Shown piece by piece: positions 1 through 8,469 of a stretch of DNA of 21,160 bases. The notes beneath the pieces were generated by a model. That model made no database searches. It worked only from the letters and a program-made list of their open reading frames with translations, and was not told the origin of the DNA. Position 1 is the first letter of the stretch; each line of letters begins with the position of its first letter. Source of the stretch: Verrucomicrobiota bacterium (lineage in GTDB: Bacteria > Verrucomicrobiota > Verrucomicrobiia > Chthoniobacterales > UBA10450); NCBI GenBank assembly GCA_003218785.1, contig QHOM01000125.1, positions 1-21,160 on the forward strand, given 5' to 3'. The position numbers and the translations under genes were made by a program.

Positions 1-446
1 CACGTGCCCGGACAAAAGAATGTGCCCGGCATCGGCGCAATCGAGCACCCGTTGCGCGACATTTATTCCCGATCCTGCAAAGTTTGTTTTGTCGTTAACA
101 TCGGTGACTCATTTGACTGGCCGCTGTGAACCCCCATCCGCAATTGAATATGCGGATGATCTTGCAAGGTCCTGCTAATCTCGAGAGCACATCGCGCCGG
201 TTCTTCCGGGCTGTGGAAGAAAAGGAGCGCCATCCCGTCTCCCGTCGGCACTCGATCGAGTTTGCCGCTTGCTTCCGCCGCCCGAAAGCATTCCGTTCCG
301 CGCACGATTTGCTTCAACTCTTGCAGCAATTCAATCTGCTCATTCACCAGCAGTTTCGAATAACCCACCACATCGATTAACAAGAGGTGTGCGATCTCGA
401 GGGGGAGATCCGGCTTAGTCTCGGACGACGTGTCTTGGGCGTTCAC
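1..446 (-). pseudogene. Decayed class III cyclase/TolB/TPR paralogue, 5' part only (runs off left edge)
   Basis: This is the N-terminal cyclase domain of a fourth paralogue of the 8470-10920 gene. It keeps the first metal-binding Asp motif (LLLIDVVGYSKL) and the second (PTGDGMALLFF). Translation from the GTG at 446 matches the intact copies up to 'MGVHSG', then leaves frame. The intact copy has three G where this one has GG at 119-120, a one-base loss. If that base is restored, the frame meets a TGA at 109-111 (AAA-TGA, where the intact copy reads AAT-CGA). Beyond the stop the restored frame again encodes GSGINVAQRVLDC, with the transition-state Asn and Arg, up to the window edge. Two separate lesions argue for a true pseudogene rather than a single sequencing error. 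The open frame extends upstream to 560, but the GTG-AAC start is the one shared by all four copies. What lies left of position 1 is unknown. Confidence 0.8.
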
Positions 447-461
447 CCTGTTGCGAAGATA

Positions 462-490
462 GCAATACCGTTGCCCGTTATCGAGAGCAA
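462..490 (-). promoter_or_regulatory. Candidate promoter of the left-edge cyclase copy
   Basis: Minus-strand -35-like TTGCTC (485-490), 17-bp spacer and -10-like TATTGC (462-467), ending 15 nt before the GTG at 446. The block is nearly the same as the one upstream of the copy starting at 10920. The match to consensus is weak; the support is conservation between the copies. Confidence 0.3.
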
Positions 491-609
491 ATAGGCGTGC
501 CGCGATCAAGGCTCCTCGCGGGGACCCGGAAGCGAATGTCGCGAATCGTTTTGCTGCCAAAGCGTTCTTTCAATTTTCGCAAAATGTCGATCTTGTAGAC
601 TTGTTCAAA

Positions 610-2910
610 CTAGCCAAACGAAAACAGCTCTCGCGGTGACGGACGGCGTTGCCACGCTCTGGAACTCATAAACATTCCGGCGATCACGTGTGAGTTGTAA
701 GCCAGGTGCCTGCGGCTGCCCTTGGTTGTTCTATCTTTCTCTTGCAGCACCAGGTCTACCACCATCACGTTCGGCAAGTTCCTGGTCATGTTCATCCACG
801 TGTTGCCGGAGTCATGTGAAACAAACACACCGGCGTCATTCGCGACATAGACGGTTTTTGGCTCGTCGGGTCGAATTACGACCGCATGATGGGGAACGTT
901 TGGAAGTCGGCCTTTATCCACATCTTCCCACGTCTTCCCACCGTCTTTTGAACAAAAGACATGAGAGTGGCCGAAGTTTGCGATCGTTATGAACAGAAAG
1001 TCGGCTCCGAGCTTTGCCGTGGAGTCGATTCGCGTAATTGTATGACCAGGCAATGTCGCGCCAGCAAGGTTTGCGCTCCATGTGTTGCCACCATCAAGAC
1101 TGCGGAAAAAGCCACCGTTTTCAGTGCCTACATAAACTCGCTTCGAGTCCACCGGAGCAATTTCGATCGCCGAAATTTGGCTGCCATCAAGGATCGGTGA
1201 CACGGCTCTCCACTTCTTCCCATCGTTTTTAGTGCGCCAGACTCGCGTAGATCCTGTGAAGACGGTGTTTGGATCCTCCGGATCCATGGTGACGTAAACC
1301 ATCCATACTGAATCTGCTTCACCTTTCCGAGCTCGCGGCGAGACATCCCTCCCTTTCCCATCGCGCCACCGCCAAATGCCCATGTTGTAATAAGAGGCAT
1401 AAAAATGCTTCGCATCGGCGGGATCATAGATCATCCAACCACCATCACCGCCGAGGATCTCGAAATGATCATCGCTCCGGCCATCTGTAGTGACGAGAGT
1501 TCCGTTGTCTTGAGCGCCGCCGCCAAAGTGGCGCCCATCGCTTTGTGACACATCCATGTCGTAATACATCGTGACCGCGAGACCTTTGCTGCGGTTCGAC
1601 CACGTGATCCCTCCATCTTCACTTACATCGAATCCGCCGTCATTCGGATCGTACACCCGACCCGGAGCAGCCAGCGGCATCACGAGGTGATGATGATCCG
1701 CGTGCGCGTAATGCGGTTTTCCACGTTCGGAATCCCACCGCGTCACCTTAGTCCACGTTTTGCCGCCGTTATTAGTGAGATGCAGGTCAACGCCGCCGCA
1801 GAGAACGTGATTAGGATGCTTCGGATGAACCGCAATCGTATTTCCGTAATAAATCTGACCTTCTGCTCTAAAATGACGACCGCCAATCTCTCTCCATGCT
1901 TCACCCCCATTCGCGCTGCGGAAAACACCCAGCAGCCGATCGCTCCGATCGCTCAAAGTGTTTTGAGCGAAAGCATAAATCACGTCTGGATCTGATGCGC
2001 TAATCGCCAAGCTGGTGCGGCCAAAGTTTTCCGAAGGGGGAAGACCGTTGCTCAATTGCCTCCAGCTCTCGCCACCGTCTTCCGACAACCAAATTCCGTT
2101 TTTTGTGCCCTGCTCGGTGAATGTGGCAAAGATTACGCCCTTCTTGGCTGGATGAAATACAATCGAGTGGCACCAGTAATTCTTCGTTGAAACAAAAGTT
2201 TCTCGCTGCCAACTCACTCCGCCGTCATGTGAGACGAACATTCCACCGAAATCTTCGGGCCGTGGACTGGATTCGTCGGCGCCGACGCCTCCTATCAGCA
2301 AGTATCTTGAATCGAAAGGATCAATCGCGACTACGCCGATGCGCGTGGGAATGCCCGCGTTGCCGGATGGAGCTAACATCTTCCAAGTCGCGCCGCCATT
2401 TGCCGTCTGATAAATTCCCACACCTGAATACGAATCGGCCGAAAGGTTCGCTTCCCCTGTAACGCAATAAATTATCGCGGGGTTTCTCGGATCAATCGCG
2501 AGCGAACCAACGTTTAAGCTATCTTGGTCGCGCCAAACTGAGCGCCATTTCAGCCCGGCGTCGTTGCTTTGCCACACGCCGCCACCAGCTGAACCCGCCC
2601 AGATAAAATCGGGATTGTCTGGGTGGCAAACGACGCTCGTCATTCGTCCACCGATATTGGTCGGCCCAATGCATCTCCACGGAGCCACCCCCTTGGGAGT
2701 CGGCAGATCTCGCTTAACGCGATTTCTCTCCACGACCAGAATGTGTACGGGCGCTTCCCGCAGCGGCCACGAACTGCGTGCTTGAAACCATACGCTTCTC
2801 TTTTTGTGACCGGAACGCTGTTGTTGTTTTGGCGCACGCGGCTTCAAATGTTTTTTTCGCGGGCCAGGTCTAATTGGCTTTAAGTCTTTGGTGTTGGTTC
2901 GAGACGTCAT
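610..2910 (-). CDS. BNR/Asp-box beta-propeller protein (sortilin/GH74-like fold)
   Basis: A 766-aa repeat protein. It opens the propeller with the motif 'IGPTNIGGRMTSV' followed by 'AGSAGGGVWQSNDAG', then carries eleven Asp-box-like repeats of form S/T-x-D/N-x-G-x-x-W (for example SHDGGVSW, SEDGGESW, TNNGGKTW, SLDGGNTW, SKDGGKTW) spread to near the C-terminus. Family knowledge: such WD40/YVTN/BNR-like propellers include sortilin-type and GH74-type proteins and are often secreted, but no catalytic role can be assigned here. The first 45 residues are very rich in Lys/Arg/Pro and show no signal peptide, which is unusual for the family. The ATG at 2910 is chosen because GGAAGGAG lies just upstream; a longer frame from a TTG at 3009 has no such site and would overlap the candidate promoter. 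It sits between two decayed cyclase copies and is transcribed in the same direction. Confidence 0.85.
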   Translation of the reverse strand: MTSRTNTKDLKPIRPGPRKKHLKPRAPKQQQRSGHKKRSVWFQARSSWPLREAPVHILVVERNRVKRDLPTPKGVAPWRCIGPTNIGGRMTSVVCHPDNPDFIWAGSAGGGVWQSNDAGLKWRSVWRDQDSLNVGSLAIDPRNPAIIYCVTGEANLSADSYSGVGIYQTANGGATWKMLAPSGNAGIPTRIGVVAIDPFDSRYLLIGGVGADESSPRPEDFGGMFVSHDGGVSWQRETFVSTKNYWCHSIVFHPAKKGVIFATFTEQGTKNGIWLSEDGGESWRQLSNGLPPSENFGRTSLAISASDPDVIYAFAQNTLSDRSDRLLGVFRSANGGEAWREIGGRHFRAEGQIYYGNTIAVHPKHPNHVLCGGVDLHLTNNGGKTWTKVTRWDSERGKPHYAHADHHHLVMPLAAPGRVYDPNDGGFDVSEDGGITWSNRSKGLAVTMYYDMDVSQSDGRHFGGGAQDNGTLVTTDGRSDDHFEILGGDGGWMIYDPADAKHFYASYYNMGIWRWRDGKGRDVSPRARKGEADSVWMVYVTMDPEDPNTVFTGSTRVWRTKNDGKKWRAVSPILDGSQISAIEIAPVDSKRVYVGTENGGFFRSLDGGNTWSANLAGATLPGHTITRIDSTAKLGADFLFITIANFGHSHVFCSKDGGKTWEDVDKGRLPNVPHHAVVIRPDEPKTVYVANDAGVFVSHDSGNTWMNMTRNLPNVMVVDLVLQEKDRTTKGSRRHLAYNSHVIAGMFMSSRAWQRRPSPRELFSFG

Positions 2911-2973
2911 TCGGCTCCTTCCAGAGATAACACTCTTGCAACCGTCGGCGGCGCGCAGCAACCTCTTAGGAGG

Positions 2974-3003
2974 TGTATAATCGAAAAGCCGCTGATAACA
3001 CAA
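2974..3003 (-). promoter_or_regulatory. Candidate promoter of the BNR-propeller gene
   Basis: Minus-strand TTGTGT (2998-3003), 18-bp spacer and TATACA (2974-2979), about 63 bp before the ATG at 2910. It resembles a sigma70 -35/-10 pair, with a long spacer. It lies just after the aberrant 3' end of the upstream pseudogene, so the propeller gene probably has its own promoter. Confidence 0.3.
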
Positions 3004-3030
3004 AGGCAAAATGAGTCGATCGAGACGAGG

Positions 3031-5398
3031 TCACAAGCACGGTAAACAAAGAGGACTTGATGGGCCGCATTGACGCACTGACTTAAGCGAGCCTGGGCGC
3101 TCGAACTTGAGTTGACCGTAATGCGGGCCGCCGGGCGTCTTCGCTAGAAACATCAACCGCTCGATTGCAGAATCAACGTCGCCAACCCACGCATAAATCA
3201 TTGCCAAACTTGCGATGACAGCGGCGCCATCCAGAGCGTCGTTGCTGATTGGGCGCAATTCGACGGCACGGCGTCCTTCGGCAACTGCCTCTGCGTTCCG
3301 TGAAAGCCCCGCGTCAACCAACCCAAGCATTGCGAGCAAGACACCATCCTCGGGTTGGTCGTGCAGCTTTGCCTGGATTTTTAAGCGTGCCATGGTAAAG
3401 GCCTCGCGCGCTTTCTGCGTGTCGCCTTGTGCTCGTGCAATCAAAGCCTGAAACCAACTACGCGGCAGTTGAGAGCCGGTCTCGCCAACGAGATCTTCGA
3501 GTTTCGATGCCGCGAGGACCTTCGCCGCCGATGCCGCGTCGCGCTCATACAGAGCAAGATTAATCCGCGTCGATGTCGTCGCACCGTCGGGATCATAGCC
3601 GGCCGGCAAAGAGTCCAGGCCGATGCGCGCGGTTTTCGTATTCCCTTTTTCCAATTCGATTTCTGCGCGCATCAACTGGAAATAATTCGCCGAGCTCGGA
3701 TTCGCAGCGATCGCACGGTCGAATACGGATTCCTCCTCGTCATATCTGCGCAGCACATCGTAAAGAACACCCAGATCCTGCAGAATTTTCGAATTTCGCG
3801 GATCCAGGTCGGCCGCTTTTTCCAGGTTCTTGACCGCGTCTTCCCACCGGCCCTGTCGCCGATCAATCCAGCCGGTGACTAAATACACCTCGGCGTTATT
3901 CGGTAGCGCGCGGCGCGCGATTGCGAGCTCTGCGCGTGCGCGCGCATAGTCGCGGCTCCCGTGATAATAAACTAGCGCCTGAGCCAGATGTGCTTCGCCC
4001 AAGTCAGGGGCAAGCTCGAGCGCTCTTTGCGCTGACGCTTTGGCTTGCGCCAGCCGGGCAGGCGTGTGGTCCAGATTAAACCAGTACAGTGCCTCGTTGG
4101 CCCGCGTTGCCAGGCAATACGCGAGTGCGAACTTGTCGTCGCGCGAGATCGCTTTATCGAGCAATCGAATTGCTTTAAGCAGAGTATCCTTCCAGTCTGG
4201 CGTATCGTGAAAGGTGTTGATCAACTCCTTGGCTTGAAGATAAAGGTCGAACGCTTCGGGATCCCGCGTCGGCCGCAGGTCGATCGCCGCTTTTTCGCTT
4301 GTGGAAAGATTGGCCTTAAGCTGAGCAACAATGTTTTCGGCAACTTCACTCTGAATCGCGAAAACATCCGCCAAATCGCGATCGTAATGCTCTGCCCAAA
4401 GGTGTGCGTCTGATCTGGCGTCGATCAATTGCGCGCTGACACGTACACGTCCACCGGCACGCTGCACGCTGCCTTCCAATACATGTGCGACGCCTAAGTC
4501 TTCCGCGATCTCACGCAGGTTTCGCTTCGTGCCGGTTTTGTACTGCATCACAGATGTCCGGCTGATCACTTTCAGGTCTGCAACTTTGGACAGGTCAGTG
4601 AGGATTTCATCTTGTACACCATCCGCGAAGTAGGCGTTCTCTTTCTCATCGCTTAAATTCTCGAAGGGAAGAACGGCGATGCTCTTTTCGGGAATAGCAG
4701 CCAGCGCGCTAGCAGCTGTCGCCCCTGGAACAGGCGCTCTGGTCGTCGTCGGTGTCGCTCGATGGAAAAAGATCAAAGAACTGATAACCAGTGCAATTGT
4801 CGACACAAGCAAAGCAACTATAAGCGCGAACTTGGGCGAACGCGGAGCGCTAATCGGACGAACCGAAACGGACTGCTTCCATCTTTTCCTTCGCCAGAGT
4901 TTCTCAGGAACCTGTGGATTGCCGAGATTGTCTTTGTAGAGGTTAAAGAGGTGCAGGCGCAGGCCGTGCTTCACTTCGCACTCGCCCAGATCGTGCAAGT
5001 GCGGCTGCCAGTGCCGGTATTGGGATAGGTCGTCGGCCACATGCCTGGACAAAAGAATATGCCCGGCATCGCCGCAATCCATCACCCGCTGCGCGACATT
5101 GATTCCTGATCCCGCTATGTTCGTTTTGTCGTTAACATCGACACCGCACCGGCTCTTCTGGACTATGGAAGAAAAGTAGCGCCATCCCGTCTCCGGTCGG
5201 CACCCGGATGAGTTTGCCGCTTGCTTCCGCCGCTCGAAAGGATTCCGTTCCGCGCACGATTTGCTGCAACTCTTGCAGCAATTCAATCTGCTCGTTCATG
5301 AGCAGTTTCGAATAACCGACTACATCGATTAACAAGAGATGTGCAATCTCGAGCTGGAGATCGGGCGTCGGTTCCGCGGACGTGTCTTGCGCGTTCAC
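3031..5398 (-). pseudogene. Decayed class III cyclase/TolB/TPR paralogue (86-bp deletion, altered 3' end)
   Basis: Translation from the GTG at 5398 matches the intact copies through 'FFHSPEEPVRC', then stops at a TAA (5132). Compared with the copy at 8470-10920, the two ACATCG-like hexamers that lie 92 bp apart there (10571 and 10663) are adjacent here (5135 and 5141). That is an 86-bp loss, which removes about 28 cyclase residues and shifts frame. The rest reads in another frame from 'DVNDKTNIAGSGINVAQRV' through a membrane helix, the TolB-like domain (IAVLPFENLSDEKENAYFADG) and the TPRs. The 3' end also departs: after 'YGQLKF' the conserved WDPLRGDPRF...ASLAPK tail is replaced by unrelated residues ending at 3031. 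A second long frame can be opened at an ATG at 5286, but its first 48 or so codons are the cyclase region read in the wrong frame. An active cyclase is very unlikely; a separately translated TolB/TPR piece cannot be excluded. Confidence 0.85.
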
Positions 5399-5414
5399 CC
5401 TTTTCTGAAGTCTA

Positions 5415-5442
5415 ACAATACGGTGCCCGTGTTCGGGCGCAA
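5415..5442 (-). promoter_or_regulatory. Candidate promoter of the 5398 cyclase pseudogene
   Basis: Minus-strand TTGCGC (5437-5442), 16-bp spacer and TATTGT (5415-5420), 16 nt before the GTG. The surrounding sequence has diverged from the other copies while these two boxes remain recognisable. Confidence 0.3.
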
Positions 5443-5470
5443 GAAATCGTCAATGCCGAAAGAGCTAAGG

Positions 5471-5498
5471 CTCGCGGTATCATTAACGGCACCGCGAG
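5471..5498. repeat. 8-bp perfect inverted repeat
   Basis: CTCGCGGT (5471-5478) and ACCGCGAG (5491-5498) form a perfect 8-bp stem around a 12-nt loop. It lies in the 208-bp gap between the small basic-protein gene and the cyclase pseudogene. There is no T-run on either side, so it is not a typical intrinsic terminator; an operator or mRNA hairpin is possible. Confidence 0.45.
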
Positions 5499-5606
5499 AA
5501 ACCCCGAATACTCGCGATCACGTGACGGCTAATCCGGATCGCGTTTCTCTACTCAGGTAACAACTAAAGTCTGCCGCGAACTGACGCGAATTTTGCGTTA
5601 ACGGGA

Positions 5607-5744
5607 TCACTCCCGAGGTGCAGTCGAGCGCCTAATCTTCTTGCTGCTGCGGGCTTTCTCCCGAGGCCCAGTCGAGCGCTTAATCTTCTTGCTGCTGCGA
5701 CTTTTCCGTTTGCTCTTGGACTTCGTTTTTTTTGCTCGTGCCAT
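5607..5744 (-). CDS. 45-aa extremely basic protein with internal 16-residue duplication
   Basis: A short gene read by eye. ATG at 5744, TGA at 5607-5609, preceded by a near-perfect ribosome binding site (TAAGGAGGTGAATATA then ATG), the best in the window. The product begins MARAKKTKSKSKRKS and then has two versions of one 16-residue unit: RSSKKIKRSTGPREK and ARSSKKIRRSTAPRE. At DNA level this is a 48-bp tandem duplication (5610-5657 and 5658-5705). I count 21 Lys/Arg and 2 Glu in 45 residues, with no aromatic residue and only one large aliphatic side chain per repeat. The composition resembles histone-H1-like or other nucleic-acid-binding tails, so binding of DNA or RNA is the likeliest role by inference. 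No family is recognised. It lies between two cyclase copies on the same strand, about 200 bp after the upstream gene. Confidence 0.7.
   Translation of the reverse strand: MARAKKTKSKSKRKSRSSKKIKRSTGPREKARSSKKIRRSTAPRE
5610..5705. repeat. 48-bp tandem duplication, two units
   Basis: Units 5610-5657 and 5658-5705 both begin CTCCCGAGG and share AATCTTCTTGCTGCTGCG, with only a few differences between them. The 48-bp period is 16 codons, so the duplication keeps the frame of the small basic-protein gene and accounts for about two thirds of it. Confidence 0.85.
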
Positions 5745-5945
5745 TATATTCACCTCCTTATTGCCGTTCGTTCTTAGGGAGCGGCGTTACATGACCAAAA
5801 ACAGATTTAACCCTGCATTACCAGCCGTAAATTAGGAGCATCAATAAGTAGAATGAGATTTCCCCAACCTGCGAACTCAACTCGCTGATTTAGGATTCAC
5901 CCGCTTTCTCAACGGATTTTTCGTTTAGTTGGGAGGCGACCTTCC

Positions 5946-8396
5946 CTATTTCGGAGCAAGCGAGGCTACGATCTTCTCAAAGCGCGGGTCGCCGCGCAAC
6001 GGATCCCAAAACGGCAGCAGTTTCAATTGACCGTAGCTGACGGTGCTCGGCGGGCGGATGGCGATGCCAAGCTGTTCGCAGGCGAGATCTTTGTTGCCGA
6101 CCCACGCAGCGATCATCGCCAGATAGGTGATCATGAGCGGACCATTGAGTGCATCTTTTTCCACGGGAAGAAGTTCGACTGCGCGCCGGCCTTCACGCAG
6201 TGCCTCGTCTTTGCGTCCAAGAGCAGCGTCGATCAAACCCAGCGCGCACAGCGCCGGGCCGTAATTTGGTTGAGTTTGAACCGCTTTCTCCTGTTCCGCG
6301 CGTGCCGCAGTGAATGCGTCGCGGGCTTTGCCATTGTCTTTTGTCATACGAGCGATAACGCCTTCCATTAGCGGACGATTTAAGTGAACGGCATAGTCGG
6401 TCAGTGGTATTTCGCCGAATGCGTTCAATGCATTCTTCGCCGCAGCGACATCGCGCTCGGCCAGTGCACAACTAAGCCAGGCATCGGCGATACTTGGCAC
6501 CGCGGCGGGTTTTGTGGCCCGAATCGAATCGATTGTTTGATGCAACGGGCGAGTATCGGCTTTCGAATGAAATTCAACGGACGCAAGCGCTACTTTCGAA
6601 TCGACGTCGTTCGGCTGGATGGTCAAGGCGCGATCTAACACCGATGTTTCTTCGTTGTAGCGCCGGAGAACTCCGTAACTGATCGCGATTTGCTGCAGCG
6701 TGAAAAAGTTGCGCGGGTCGAGATCAATCGCTCGCTCCAGGTTTTGTGTGGATTCTTCCCAGCGTCCCTGGCGCCGCTGAATGAGACCCTTCAGCTCGAA
6801 TACTCGGGAATCATTGGGCAAAGTTTGGCGGGCAACTTCCAACTCAGCCAGAGCGCCGTCATAATCAAGGTATCCCCAATAAAGATTCTGCGCACGCGCG
6901 AGGTGCGTTTCACCCGCATCGGGACGAAGGCGAGTTGCCGCTTGAACGGCTGCTTCAGCTAAGGCCAGACGCGCGGCTGTATGGTCGAAGCCAAGGAAGT
7001 AGAGCGCGTCATGAGCATAGGCGAGCTGGCAATACGCCCGGAAAAATGATGGATCACGTGCACCAGCTTGGTTCAGCAGATCGGCCGCCTGCAGCAAATT
7101 CGCTTTCATGGTACTGCTAAGGCCTATCAGAAGAAGATTTTTGGCGCGCGTGTAGAGATCGAAGGCGGTGACGTCGCCTGTCGGAGGACGTTCGATTGCC
7201 TTCTCTTCACGTGGCGAAAGCTTGGCCTGAAGCTGCTCGGCAATCGCCTTCGCGATTTCACTTTGAATCGCGAACACATCCGCAAGATCGCGGTCATAAG
7301 TCTGTCCCCATAGTTGTCTGTCGATGCGCGTATCCACCAACTGCGCGTTGACGCGCACGCGATTGCCGGAGCGCTGAACGCTTCCTTCCACCACATTTGC
7401 CACGCCGAGTTGCTGGCCGACCTCGCGCAAATTGCGCGCGACTCCGCTCTTGTATTGCATCACCGAGACGCGGCTGATTATTTTTAGGTCTGCGATCTTC
7501 GCCAGATCGGTCAGGATTTCATCCTGCACGCCATCTGCGAAGTAAGTGTTCTCTTGCTCGTCACTCAGGTTCTTAAACGGGAGAACAGCGATGCTCTTTT
7601 CGGGAATAGGAACCGCCGTGCTGCCAGCTGTTGCCACGGGAGCGCTGGACTTCGTCTGCGGCGGTGATGCTCGATTGAAAAAGATCAAGGAACTGGCCAC
7701 CAGAGCGACAGCCGAGACAACTAAAGCAACTACAAGCAGAAGCTTTGGCCATCGGGGCGGACTGACCGGGTGAACCACGGCCGGTTTGTGCTTCCATTTT
7801 CGTCCCTTGAGTTTCTCAGGGACCTGTGGATTGCCGAGACCATCTTTGTGGACACTAAAGAGGTGCAACCTCAGTCCGTGCTTCACCTCGCACTCGCCTA
7901 GGTCGTGCAAGTACGGCTGCCAGTGCCGATACTCGGCTAAATCTTCTGCGATATGCCCGGACAAAAGAATATGTCCGGCATCGCCGCAATCCAGCACCCG
8001 CTGCGCGACGTTGAGTCCCGCGCCTGCCATGTTCGTTTGGTCGTTAACATCCCTGACTGGATTGACTGGACCGCTGTGCACTCCCATCCGCAACTGGATG
8101 TGCGGATACTCTTGTAAAGCTCTGCTAATCTCGAGCGCGCATCGCGCCGGCTCTTCCGGACTGTGAAAAAACAGGAGCGCCATCCCGTCTCCGGTGGGCA
8201 CTCGGATCAGTTTGCCGATTGCTTCTGCCGCACGAAAAGACTGCGTTCCGTGCACGATTTGGTTCAACTCTTGCAGCAACTCAATCTGCTCATTGACGAG
8301 CAGTTTCGAATAACCCACAACGTCGATTAATAGCAGATGCGCGATCTCGAGCGGGAGATCGGGCTTGGAATCAACGGGTGTGTCTTGGGCGTTCAC
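5946..8396 (-). CDS. Class III nucleotidyl cyclase with membrane helix, TolB/FlgO-like domain and TPRs
   Basis: 816 aa. Residues 15-180 are a class III adenylate/guanylate cyclase domain with both metal-binding Asp (D25 in LLIDVVGYS, D70 in PTGDGMALLF) and the transition-state Asn and Arg (N129, R133 in GLNVAQRV), so it should be active; ATP versus GTP use cannot be read off safely. A single membrane helix follows at about 217-240. Residues 266-400 are a TolB/FlgO-like domain (KSIAVLPFKNLSDEQENTYFADGVQDEIL), and TPRs run to the end (tail WDPLRGDPRFEKIVASLAPK). Inferred topology: cyclase in the cytoplasm, TolB/TPR part outside the inner membrane acting as sensor or scaffold. The frame opens at a TTG at 8414, but the GTG at 8396 aligns with the start of every paralogue. 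It begins 73 bp after the previous copy and has its own candidate promoter. Confidence 0.92.
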   Translation of the reverse strand: MNAQDTPVDSKPDLPLEIAHLLLIDVVGYSKLLVNEQIELLQELNQIVHGTQSFRAAEAIGKLIRVPTGDGMALLFFHSPEEPARCALEISRALQEYPHIQLRMGVHSGPVNPVRDVNDQTNMAGAGLNVAQRVLDCGDAGHILLSGHIAEDLAEYRHWQPYLHDLGECEVKHGLRLHLFSVHKDGLGNPQVPEKLKGRKWKHKPAVVHPVSPPRWPKLLLVVALVVSAVALVASSLIFFNRASPPQTKSSAPVATAGSTAVPIPEKSIAVLPFKNLSDEQENTYFADGVQDEILTDLAKIADLKIISRVSVMQYKSGVARNLREVGQQLGVANVVEGSVQRSGNRVRVNAQLVDTRIDRQLWGQTYDRDLADVFAIQSEIAKAIAEQLQAKLSPREEKAIERPPTGDVTAFDLYTRAKNLLLIGLSSTMKANLLQAADLLNQAGARDPSFFRAYCQLAYAHDALYFLGFDHTAARLALAEAAVQAATRLRPDAGETHLARAQNLYWGYLDYDGALAELEVARQTLPNDSRVFELKGLIQRRQGRWEESTQNLERAIDLDPRNFFTLQQIAISYGVLRRYNEETSVLDRALTIQPNDVDSKVALASVEFHSKADTRPLHQTIDSIRATKPAAVPSIADAWLSCALAERDVAAAKNALNAFGEIPLTDYAVHLNRPLMEGVIARMTKDNGKARDAFTAARAEQEKAVQTQPNYGPALCALGLIDAALGRKDEALREGRRAVELLPVEKDALNGPLMITYLAMIAAWVGNKDLACEQLGIAIRPPSTVSYGQLKLLPFWDPLRGDPRFEKIVASLAPK

Positions 8397-8410
8397 CCTT
8401 AGCAACCCTA

Positions 8411-8438
8411 ACAATAGCGTTACTCTGGCCTAAGACAA
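8411..8438 (-). promoter_or_regulatory. Candidate promoter of the 5946-8396 cyclase gene
   Basis: Minus-strand TTGTCT (8433-8438), 16-bp spacer and TATTGT (8411-8416), 14 nt before the GTG at 8396. It falls inside the 73-bp gap between the two intact cyclase genes, which suggests separate transcription of the second copy. Confidence 0.35.
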
Positions 8439-8469
8439 TAACCAAGGTGCAACTCCAACAGATGCAGTC

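Noticed and set aside
610..2910. GH74 xyloglucanase
   Set aside because: Asp-boxes alone define the propeller fold; the catalytic residues cannot be assigned and there is no signal peptide or carbohydrate-binding module.
3031..5286. A single 751-codon gene starting at the ATG at 5286
   Set aside because: Its first 48 or so codons are the conserved cyclase sequence read out of frame; the correct start is the GTG at 5398 and the gene is broken by an 86-bp deletion.
5471..5498. Intrinsic terminator
   Set aside because: A good 8-bp stem, but the loop is 12 nt and no T-run follows on either strand.
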